In this document: positions 7,025-16,828 of the stretch, in pieces | Position numbering within the stretch: the stretch's first letter is position 1 | How the letters are laid out: each line of letters opens with the position of its first letter | Assembly (NCBI GenBank): GCA_014885115.2 | Contig: WKLE02001703.1 | Location: 1-29,247, forward strand | Length of the DNA: 29,247 nt | Source of the DNA: Asterionellopsis glacialis | Lineage: Eukaryota > Bacillariophyta > Plagiogrammaphyceae > Rhaphoneidales > Asterionellopsidaceae | Direction of reading: 5' to 3' | Program-made: the position numbers and the translations under genes | Notes under the pieces: model-generated | Database searches by the model: none | Seen by the model: only the letters and a program-made list of their open reading frames with translations | What the model was told of the DNA's origin: nothing

Positions 7025-9808
7025 ATGAAATTTACTGCTCTAGCCTTATCCGGCTGCATCCTTTTGCCATTGGCGAAGGGTCAATGCATTGATGCTGGTC
7101 GTCAATTTGAGCTTGAATTCGAAGGCGAATGCAACTATGAAAATCTTCTTGCAGCATTCGAAACTTTCTACACTGATCCAGTGGAAGGGTGCACTGGCAA
7201 TGCACAGGATGAACTTAACTCTCTTCTAGCTGGATCTCCTGTGGACCGATTGTGCACAAAAGCATTCCAATCGTACGATTATTTGCCTTTTGCAGACATT
7301 GCCAAAAAGGGTGGTGACTTCGAACAACTCTTCTACAACGGAGGAACAGACTGGAACGAAGAATACCAGACAAACTACCCAACTGATGAAGATGGTAATC
7401 CTACCAATCGTCTCCGTAGCCATAAGGGTGAGATCGGTGACGCCGCTCGGGTCAACCGAGTCTATCACAGTGATGGTCTGTTTGGTATGATTGAATTTCC
7501 TGATACACTCACTAACTTTGATCAGTGCTCTACCAATGCACTTATGTGCTGCTGGCCAAAAGATCGTCAAGCCAACGATAACAATGGTAATTGCCTAGAT
7601 CCTTACGATAAAAATTGCATTGATAAAGACCCCGCGGACAACACTGATTTGTGTTATGTCGATATGGAAAAGGGACAGCTATCCACTGGATTCAACTCCT
7701 CTGGGATTCAAGTCTTCCCAAACGATGACGGTAACACAAACAAAAAACCATCAACGGACTTCGCTGAAGGGCAAGTTCATTGCCATGGACTTGCCTGGGC
7801 AGAAAATCCTAACGATAAATCTGCTGTGTACAAGGGTAACAATCTGTTTTACATTTCCATGTACGATCATTTACATCAACGTGGATACGTCAAGAACATT
7901 CCCGGTGCACCCATGTGCGCCTGCACGGACCAAATGCCCATTGTTTCTCGTAGTGACTGTACTCAAATTGATATTGAGGAAAGGTTCAAGTTCTCCTACA
8001 GCAAGGTCTTTTCTGCCGAGCTCACTGACATCAAAATCAAGTTTAATGCCTGTCAAGGAAGAAATCGAAATCATCAGCAGCAAAACAACGATCTTTGGTC
8101 ATATATGAACCGGCTTTTCATCGACGGCAAGGTTGGAGCCGACAAGCTTGCCGCCCTTAGCAAAGTTTTGGTTGGAGATAACCCTAATAATTGCAAGAAG
8201 GTTGTTGACAAAATGATGCATGAAGAAAAAGGCCTTTCTGTTGGATACGTCCATGACGCCTCAGCTTGGACTATTGTTGCTGGAAGAGAGGGAATGGACT
8301 ATACTGGCAATAATAAATGGGCTACGTATGGTTCACAAGCTGTCAATGCACTACTAGAAAATAGTCCCAATAAGATCTTACGTCGTGTTTGTGCCCGTTG
8401 TGTACCACAGCTGCAAGATATATACTACAAGCGCAAGACTCCCATCCCCGAAGGATACAATCTATTCCACCAAATCAAGAATCGCCGAAGTACAGATGAA
8501 AATAATGTTTGGAGAGTTGATTTTGATCTCTATTCTACATACGAGGACGCAGTAAATGAAAAAAATCCTTGGGATTGTGAGGCTGCTGGGGGTTATAGGT
8601 ATGACCAAGGCTTCCCTGGAGACTGCTCTGCGTATGGTCGTATCCAGAACCAGGATACTAGATTTTTCGATTATCCTGGAGGCGGAAAAAGAGATGTTGC
8701 CTTTTATGTTGAAAGGTCTGAAAAATTTGCTCTTCTAGAGACTGAATCTGTTATGATAGGTTATAATCCTCGCCATAGTGCTACATACTTGAATCCCGAT
8801 AAAAATGTAATTTACATGACTCATTCGGGTACCAAGCACTGGAGACAAAGAGATGATATGAATTTCCTTGCGACAAAATTCACTGGTGATGTTGAACTGA
8901 TTGTCAACGTGGCAAACTTGGAGTACTCCAACTTACACACCAAGTCTGGACTCATGATTCGCAATAACTTGGATGAGGACTCAAAGTACTACGGTGTAAT
9001 GAAGACTGGAGACCAAGGTGTCCGAGTGCAAAGACGAAGCTCCAATGGTGCAAACGTTGCAAGTCATGCCGAAGATAAAGGGGAACTAGCTTCCTCTTGG
9101 TTGCGACTTCTCAAGAAATTCAACACATACGAATCCTACAAATCGACCGATGGAGTAAACTGGAACCTTATTCACACTATGACACTTGACATCGAAAACG
9201 ATGAACAAGAATTCTATGCTGGACTATTTCACTATGGCAAGAGAGATGATAGAGTGCCTGAAGTAACTTTTGAAGAATACAGTATCTCGTCTTACATGTG
9301 GCCAAGCCAAGTCCCTACAATGACTCCAGCTCCGTCACAAACAATCGAGTGGACACAGGTAGCAGGTAAAGGTGATGGGTTTGGTATGGAGGCAGTGACA
9401 GACGCGGAATTTCGTGCAATGCTTAGTTCTCCACCCTTCTTGATCCGTCGCATTTGCGATAGTTGTAAAGAAAGTCACAAGGACATTTATTACAAGCGAC
9501 TCACAGAATTACCACCAGCAACGGAGTTGAACTTTTTGGACCTATTTATGAACAACTGGAGGAGTGCCCCTAAGAATCAACTCAACGTAGACTTTGAACT
9601 TTACTCTTCCAGGGCAGATGCTGATAAAGGAATTAACCCGTGGACGACTTGCAACTATAATGATGGTGGTGTTGGTTTCCCGAGGGACTGTGGTCCAACC
9701 GGTAAGGTAGCTTGTCAGTGGAATTCTTACACGAGAAATATCTGCACGAGGGACGGAAAGAATGCCGGCCGCCACGGCTTTTATGTCGGAATCTTGTCTG
9801 AAGTATAA
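7025..9808 (+). CDS. Large secreted protein with duplicated C-module and ConA-like (DUF1349-type) domain, 927 aa
   Basis: I start at the ATG at 7025 because it opens directly onto a signal peptide (MKFTALALSG...LAKG|QC); the frame is open back to an ATG at 6893. Order of parts: N-terminal Cys-containing domain, about 20-400, with LMCCW near 174 and NIPGAPMCAC near 292-297; module 1, about 413-570, with RRVCARC, DIYYKR, FDLYST; a ConA/laminin-G-like fold, about 577-760, recognised from KSGLMIRNN, YYGVMKTGDQGVRVQRRSS and a late YKSTDGVNWNLIH, the pattern of DUF1349-type carbohydrate-binding or glucanase-like domains; module 2, about 773-927, with RRICDSC, DIYYKR, VGFPRDCG and QWNSY. Module 2 resembles the single module of the 4023-5644 product more than it resembles module 1. 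Intronless, unlike that paralogue. An extracellular glycan-binding role is inferred from the ConA-like domain only. Confidence 0.9.
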   Translation: MKFTALALSGCILLPLAKGQCIDAGRQFELEFEGECNYENLLAAFETFYTDPVEGCTGNAQDELNSLLAGSPVDRLCTKAFQSYDYLPFADIAKKGGDFEQLFYNGGTDWNEEYQTNYPTDEDGNPTNRLRSHKGEIGDAARVNRVYHSDGLFGMIEFPDTLTNFDQCSTNALMCCWPKDRQANDNNGNCLDPYDKNCIDKDPADNTDLCYVDMEKGQLSTGFNSSGIQVFPNDDGNTNKKPSTDFAEGQVHCHGLAWAENPNDKSAVYKGNNLFYISMYDHLHQRGYVKNIPGAPMCACTDQMPIVSRSDCTQIDIEERFKFSYSKVFSAELTDIKIKFNACQGRNRNHQQQNNDLWSYMNRLFIDGKVGADKLAALSKVLVGDNPNNCKKVVDKMMHEEKGLSVGYVHDASAWTIVAGREGMDYTGNNKWATYGSQAVNALLENSPNKILRRVCARCVPQLQDIYYKRKTPIPEGYNLFHQIKNRRSTDENNVWRVDFDLYSTYEDAVNEKNPWDCEAAGGYRYDQGFPGDCSAYGRIQNQDTRFFDYPGGGKRDVAFYVERSEKFALLETESVMIGYNPRHSATYLNPDKNVIYMTHSGTKHWRQRDDMNFLATKFTGDVELIVNVANLEYSNLHTKSGLMIRNNLDEDSKYYGVMKTGDQGVRVQRRSSNGANVASHAEDKGELASSWLRLLKKFNTYESYKSTDGVNWNLIHTMTLDIENDEQEFYAGLFHYGKRDDRVPEVTFEEYSISSYMWPSQVPTMTPAPSQTIEWTQVAGKGDGFGMEAVTDAEFRAMLSSPPFLIRRICDSCKESHKDIYYKRLTELPPATELNFLDLFMNNWRSAPKNQLNVDFELYSSRADADKGINPWTTCNYNDGGVGFPRDCGPTGKVACQWNSYTRNICTRDGKNAGRHGFYVGILSEV

Positions 9809-10751
9809 TCATAGTATTTACAATATTTTCTATTTTAAAAATCTAGTTTCATCACAAATCACTTCCGACAAGAAAGTATTCGTCCTTTTTCTCATCCATA
9901 GCTGTTAATTGTTTATGAACAAATTTTGTGTACCCAAGCTCTTGCGTCACCATCTCTTGGTCTACCGGTATTTAGAGAAATCATGTACTGTAGAGTGTAA
10001 TTGGGTCCCTTCGTCCACAACTACACTTATCCCCGGAGTAATGTAAAATCCCATTCGACTTGGGAGGCGTTTATGGTGTTCCACTTGTACAATTCAATTG
10101 ATGCACCAATCAACTTTTTTTTTATACTGAAAAAAAAATAACTTACTACAACCATCCACCTTTATGAATCGTCCCCTGAAAAAAAAAATTATGACGGCAA
10201 AGCCGCAAGACAGAGATACATTTTGAAAAAAAAAGGGCAAAAACAATAAATAATAGGAGTATTATAATAATAGACCCTGTGAAAAATTTCCTGTATTATC
10301 TTTTAGGTATTGCCAATGTATATAATTATGAAATATATCCTTTTGTTGGTTCCTATTTTCCAATATCCATGATCTGAGAAAAATGCATTAGAGTTATAGG
10401 AGAAGGTTGTTTCTTTTAGGATTTTTAACCACATGAATATAATAATAATATTATGGAAGCATGCAGCTTATTGTTGGGATAGGAATAAGGCTAAGATCAA
10501 GTATGTGTCCTACAGACAGGAACTTTAGTTCAAAAACGATAATTTCATCCAAGAAGATATACCGTAGGTTTTTTACTTCAGGACCTATTTCCAACAAAAT
10601 CAAATAGAAATTATATATAACTATTTATTATAATCCTTGTGTTCTATCTTGCGGCTCAAACGATCTGAGATCTTTCCAACGCGTGTCTCGCCTTTCCAGT
10701 ACACGGTGAGTGTATCAATCAACCAAACAAAGCTACTACTAACATAACATA
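9809..10751. other. Intergenic, A/T-tract rich
   Basis: No gene seen in 943 nt. A T9 run (10115-10123) faces an A9 run (10130-10138), and further A10 (10179-10188) and A9 (10226-10234) runs follow at intervals of 49 and 47 nt, each preceded by TG. It probably contains the 3' UTR of the upstream gene and the promoter of the ubiquitin-pathway gene. Confidence 0.6.
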
Positions 10752-11535
10752 ATGGTACACAATGCTTTTCCACAATTCAACCATGGGCAACAACCGCAAC
10801 AGTTACCAAATCAAGTGGCATCGTCTGTTCTTTTGTACATTGTGTTAGCTTTGGTAGGTTTTTTGTATGTTGTTTGGAATCAATATAAAAAGAATAAGCA
10901 ATCCATAATACCAGTCTTGTCAGAAGAAGAGAAACGTCGTCAACGTGAACAACTTGCGTTAGCTGCATCCTTACGTTTGACGAATGAAACCAACAGTCAT
11001 GAAAAGCAACAAACGAACAAAAGTCCTCCAGCGGTAGAAACAAATATTCATCATGAAGAAGTTCCTCAAGAAAATACGAATGAAACTAAAGAAGCGCCAC
11101 CAATAATTGCAAAAGCAACACCACCAATAGCAGTAGCAGCAGCAGCAGAAATATCGATCGATGCACCATCCATGTCCTCGTCTACGAACAACAAAAAAGA
11201 AAAGAAGAGAACGAAAAATTCCATACCACAACAACAATCCTCATTATTACTGATCAAACAAGAACAAAGGAATGCTTCTTCTCCTTTGATGCAAAAGAGT
11301 AAAAATGATACCGGACAGACTAAAAAGGAGTCGTCTGACGATGATGGTGGTGATGATCTTTTGGAGACTAGAAAAGGAAAAGGAAAAGAAAAGGTGTTGT
11401 CATCATTATCCGCTACGAACAAAAAGAAAAAGAAAACCGCCAAGACAACCAAAACTACTTCTATTACACGATTTGAAATGCTAGGTCGAACTCTAAGTAT
11501 CATTACAGACTGTAATGTTACTGTTCAACAGCAGC

Positions 11536-11581
<46 letters not shown>

Positions 11582-11875
11582 GAGTCGTGTGGAAGACAAG
11601 AATAAGACTTCAATCAAATCTCCTCGTTATCATCAGAAAAGCAAACGCGATATTGATATAGTTGTAACATTACCACTTTCTACTCCAAAGAAGGAGGAGG
11701 AGGAGGAGGAAATATCATTGATTGAAGAAAAACACCATAATGATGACCATGATTGGAATAGATTTTGTAGTATTTGGAAAGATGTATTAAATGATGAATC
11801 CAAAGTTTTGAAATGTATGCCTACATTAGTCGACCAAATCAAACTTCAACATCCCACAAAATCATCATCATCATC

Positions 11876-11918
<43 letters not shown>

Positions 11919-14900
11919 CTTGCATCCATTGTACTTCGACGTATGATTGCATGGCATTCGAAATGTATTCATTTTATACGTCACGGTGGTGCACCCTTCC
12001 TAAGTCCAACCACTTCCACGGCTTTCAACAAAATACAGGATCATCCAATTATGAATATGGTACAACTCTTTTCTAACTTTTTAGTGAAACGTACAACCTT
12101 ATGGTTACAACCTTTTGTGGTACAGTATGTACAAAATAAAAAATTACACTTATATGAAAACAACGAGGACGACGACGACGATGATGATGATGATGATGAC
12201 TTGTTTACAAATGATTATGCTGCTAATCAAGATAATGAAGAACCGTACCAGGACGACACTTTCTCTCGTTATGGTCCTCTTGATTGTTTATTAAATTTTT
12301 TGGAAGAACCTACAACCATTGTTACTAAATCGTTCTTACGAGAATTGTTTCATGTGTATATGGAAATAATAAACCAACAGAAGAACAATCCTGGTGGAAA
12401 CAAACACCGCAATGAAACTATATTGCAAGATCAAGAAGAAAAACAAAAACATGGTGATTTACCATCTATTCTATTGGAATATGTCTTGGATCGATTAGCA
12501 AATTGTGGTACAATTGAAGATTGTTCTTCCTCGAACAAGAACAACAAAACTGGAGTAGTAATGACACTGTCATCTGCAATTCATTTTCGGACTACAGCCT
12601 TATCCAATGTATTGAATTTGTCACCAGAAGTATGCTCTGCCTTGTCAAACCTAATCAAAGAAGAGTGGCGAGGTGGTATTGCCCAAAATACCCATCAAAA
12701 TCAACTTTCGGGATTAGACTTAGAAAAGATGACATGGTTGAAACCAATTTTAACATTTGCAGCATATACTGTTCCTGAAGCTGGAGTAGAAGGAGTGTCT
12801 AGAAATGCACAGCATCCAAGAAAAAGTGCCCTTTTGTTTTTGAAACGCCTTCAACAAATTGACGGATACCCACTGTGTGTTTTCAGAAATCATGGTGGCG
12901 GTAACAATGTGGAACTTTTTCAAGTTATGGAGGAAGCAAAAGGAATAATGCGGACAGCACGGTCAGTTGCAGAGAATGTATTGCGAAAGTCAAGTACAGT
13001 TGGACACAAGAAAGACACGTTTTGCTGGATATCAAATGCTATCAAGGCAAACGACGCCCTTGCTACTATGCTCCAAGGAGATTTATTGTCATCTGATGGG
13101 GGAATACTAGCTATTTCATCATCACGTGGATTGTTACTTGGATTGGCTTCAGCATTAACAAGTTTTTGTGGATCATCTCTCATAGAACGGTTCGAAAAGC
13201 AGAATACGGATGGAAAACTAGGAGGAGCATCATCAGCAGCAGCAGCGTGTATTTTTGATGTGACGTACCTACTCCGACAAGATAGAATCGATATTGCAGA
13301 GGAGGAAAGTCGGCTTCTCATATCAAATCGTTTCAGAACACCACCCAAATCACCGCTAGCCACTACCACAGAGGTCAACCAAAACAGTCACACTGGCACA
13401 ACTGAGTTGTTTTTCCTCTTATCAGCCTTGCTCCGAGTATCAGTCTTCCCTGCTCTTCGTACTGAGCATGAATTTATGAAGGTTCATAATCGATTACTCA
13501 CTACGTTGGAAGGTTTGGCCAAATCTTCCAGTACAGCCACTCCTGAAAACTTGAAACACACTGAACCTATTGTCGGTACGTCTCTTAGCATATCTTTGGC
13601 TATCTTTTTTTTCCTATCTTGTACATCCTGTTGTTCTTTTAGGCTTCTTCTCATTTTTTCACTTTGTAATTATTTGAATAAGCCGCTTGGTTGGGGTGGA
13701 AATGTTTTCTAGAGGAGCCCGACTTTGTCATGAATATTACCAACTTTTCTTTGTTGCAATTACGATGGTTAGTTGAAATTGTGCGCAATGACAACAAGAG
13801 TCGTATGGACGATCTTGCAATGATACCTGAATGGATGTGTAAATTGCCCTCTGGTTGGCTTGCTCATGTCGCAAATCACGTACCGCATATGCTTAAATCA
13901 TACCAAGCTGAACAGGCCGTGCAGTATGCTACAGAACTTTTACACTTTGGCAACGGCAACAATGGGAGCGGCAAGGGAAGCAAAAGATCTTTATTATCAC
14001 CGGTCGTTGTAACTGAACTTATTCGTATTGCTTCTGCGTTTGTCAATGCCGGAGTCCGGAGGGCTGTACGCAAGAAGAATATTCACAATTCTAGACGCTA
14101 TCGAAAACAATTTGGATCGACCGATGGTGCGATCGAGGAAGATGATTCTGATCAACAAATAAATGACAGGAACCAACTGGACCTATACCTTTCCTTCGAT
14201 CAGAATGATTTGGGTGTAAGTGTATTTACGAATCAACTGGTTTGTAAGCATTTATGCCCAACACTTTTGGAGAGCTTTTGTGCTGTTGATGTTATCGAAG
14301 GTTTGGATGTTGACAAGGAGGCACATTTTGACAAGTTCCAAGTAAAGGTAAAACAATTGTATGATTTCGTGCATTTGCTATAACTGAGGTTGGTATCAAA
14401 AAGACACAATAACTCACTTGATATATTCTCTTACACTCTTCTAGCACGAGATTGCTGAACTTTTACTTCGTCTTTGGTACCATCCCTCTGGGGAATGCAA
14501 AGCATCTGTTATAAAGCTTGCAGAAACCGACCCTGCTACAATCGATGCCTTTGCATCTTCGGTTGGACATGCCATTGGATATCTTGTAGATGATGCTATT
14601 GCCAACCGTTTGAAGGATGTGTCGGGTTATGTCCGGCGAGGTAGATTGAGCTCAGACGACAAGCGTTTCTACGACAGTCAATCACAAGGGTCTGCTTCTG
14701 CTTTGTTGATGGGAAGACGGATGCTATTGCTGTTGTCTGCCCTCTCGAAAGAGCCAGATATTGCTGCAATTCTCGGAGGAGGAGGACAGGGTGCTTCATC
14801 CATTGTTTCTGCACCCACGAACTTGGCTACTATGATTGTCCACTTTATGCAATTATTGACGTCACCAGACGGAGGAACTCATCCAGATCTAGACTTTCGT

Positions 14901-16724
14901 CAGTCGAACACTCCAACCTTAGTGTTGGCAGGTAAAGAGCCAAATATGACCGTTGCCGAGAGGCAAAGAGAATGCGACGCGCTACTTAGTGCTAGAGCAA
15001 GGGCATACCTTGAGTATGGTCTCGATGTTGGAGCCCTGGCACATCAGCTTTTGGCACTGGCTTCTCGATGGCATTACGCCGCAATGTCATCGAAAGGCAA
15101 CACAACTGATATCTCACCATTTGCAAAAGCAATAGTCCAAAAGGATGATAGTGACTCAATGCATTATAGAAATGTCTTTCGTCGACTTATATCAAGGCGA
15201 CAACATATGTCTAATGAAACGATTTTTGAGCAAGATGGTTACACGGACCCTGCGACTTGGCGGAAGGTATACAAAGTAGATAAGAATCCTCAGTATCAAT
15301 CTAGGCTGCGCACTGCAAAGACTGATCCGTTAGATCCAAATGAAATTGAACAGATTGCAAACGCAGCTCTCATTGAAACATTCCTTAATGATCTTGAAGA
15401 AGCGGAACTTCGAATGCAAGGACCTGGTCTTCGAATCAGTAATGAGGACGCGTCTAGGCTGCAGAAACTAGTGCTTCAAGATCAAGTTCTCTCAAACGAT
15501 ACAGAATATACATCTGCTCTCAAAGAATGGGTCATCTCTTCAGATGAATTGGAAGCTCATTATTTTGCCAAAACAGCTCATAGTCGAAGCGTCCAAGCTT
15601 CAGGCAAAATTTTGGTAAAGGAAGCCAAACGATGTCATCGTACATTACCCGTGCCACATCCTCAATCTTCAAATTTTATTTGTTACGATGAAGGTAGGAT
15701 GGATTTATGCCGGGCCGTCATCACAGGTCCAGTTGATTCACCCTATGCTCAAGGAATCTTTCTATTTGATGTATTCTTCCCCCATGGATTCCCTCATATA
15801 CCTCCTCTCGTGCAATTCATGACCACTGGAGGTGGCCAAACACGATTCAATCCAAATTTGTATCAAGATGGGAAAGTTTGCTTATCACTTTTAGGAACAT
15901 GGCATGCATCTGATGAATCACAAAAATGGAATCCATGTATATCATCTTTGGCACAAGTATTGCTGTCTATTCAAACTCAACTTTTAGTTACAGAACCCTA
16001 TTACAATGAACCTGGGTATGAATCCAGAGCTGGAACACAAGCAGGAAGGGAAGGATCACAACGTTACAATAGTACGTTACGACTAGCGACTCTGCGATAT
16101 GCCATCCTGGATCAATTGCGGTCACCACCAAAGGGATTCGAAGAAGTAACAAAACGTCATTTTTCTCTTTGTCGGAGACGGATCGTGGTTCAAGCACGAC
16201 GGTGGATGTTGGAAGCAAAGAATACACCATCCTATCCGAGATTTCAAAAGGCTTATCAAGAGTTGATGGTTGCCTTTGCGTCTGAGGAGGAAACAGGAAG
16301 CGATAAAAAGTCATTGAGCATGTTGTACCATCCACTACCTGCACTTGCTGAAGATGTGAAAGTCCTACAACAATTAGACCCCACATTTGTTCGCGAATGC
16401 CTACACGATGATGAAATACCTGATACCAAAAAGAAGACGAAGGCAAGAGATGACGTTGATATGGACACCAAACCTTCCAGTCGTAGAATTGCTACATCAC
16501 CATCCTCATCATCATCTGGAACTGCCAACACCAACAGAAATGATGTAAACGACGAAGCTTCTGCTGCTGCTGCGATTACCTTGCTTGCTAATGCAATGGC
16601 AACAAATCCATGGTTATCTCCAGTGACACCATTATCCCAAAACAATAACCCTAATAATAATGTTGCCTCTATGGAGGACGAAGGTGACCATGGAGACGAC
16701 GACGACGAAGATATGTATGCATAA
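10752..16724 (+). CDS. Membrane-anchored Ufd2/E4-like core plus UBC (E2) domain protein, three exons, 1912 aa
   Basis: Exons are 10752-13575, 13713-14347 and 14445-16724; phases 1 and 0 are restored. Residues about 24-42 form one hydrophobic helix followed by basic KK, predicting a membrane anchor with a cytosolic body. A long disordered region follows with Q19 (259-277), Q14 (376-389) and a D-run near 473-483. Residues about 490-1210 resemble the Ufd2 (E4) ubiquitin-elongating core; splicing creates FDKFQVKHEIAELLLRLW, matching the conserved FYDKFNIRYxI...LW motif of that family. Residues about 1528-1740 are a UBC domain of the BIRC6/UBE2O type: FNPNLYQDGKVCLSLLGTW with catalytic Cys1632, and EPYYNEPGYE. 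There is no U-box at the usual E4 position. The tail is Ser-, Asn- and Asp-rich. Likely role: ubiquitin conjugation or chain elongation at a membrane. The UBC assignment is secure, the E4 core is good but unaligned. Confidence 0.9.
11526..11582 (+). repeat. CAA/CAG repeat encoding Q19
   Basis: Nineteen in-frame Gln codons, mostly pure CAA, in the disordered N-terminal part of the E4/E2 gene. Length is probably polymorphic. Confidence 0.95.
11877..11918 (+). repeat. Pure CAA repeat encoding Q14
   Basis: Fourteen uninterrupted CAA codons, directly preceded by four TCA (Ser) codons. Second polyQ tract of the same gene. Confidence 0.95.
13576..13712 (+). other. Spliceosomal intron 1 of E4/E2 gene (137 nt)
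   Basis: Donor GTCG|GTACGT at 13576; acceptor TTTTCTAG at 13712. Joins G to AG as a Glu codon and continues E-E-P-D-F-V-M. The upstream frame otherwise stops at 13712. An earlier CTTTTAG near 13643 is a less suitable acceptor. Confidence 0.88.
14348..14444 (+). other. Spliceosomal intron 2 of E4/E2 gene (97 nt)
   Basis: Donor AAG|GTAAAA at 14348, acceptor CTTCTAG at 14444, phase 0. A second donor six bases upstream (CAA|GTAAAG) is also in phase and would drop Val-Lys. The downstream donor is preferred because it keeps the spacing of the Ufd2-like DKF motif. Confidence 0.85.
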
Positions 16725-16828
16725 AAATTAGAAATCATGTAGAAAGTTAATTTGTGCCTGTGTATATAATAACTAATTCAATCATTCCTATAACATAGAT
16801 ATATATCTACCCTTTATTCTTAGCAGTA
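16725..16828. other. Short convergent 3' intergenic region
   Basis: Only 104 nt separate the stop codons of the convergent E4/E2 and double-G-domain genes. It is AT-rich (TATATA, AACATAGATATATATC), so their 3' UTRs probably overlap. Confidence 0.6.

Noticed and set aside
10115..10138. T9/A9 hairpin resembling a bacterial terminator
   Set aside because: No GC-rich stem and the genome is eukaryotic (spliced genes); treated as an A/T tract only.
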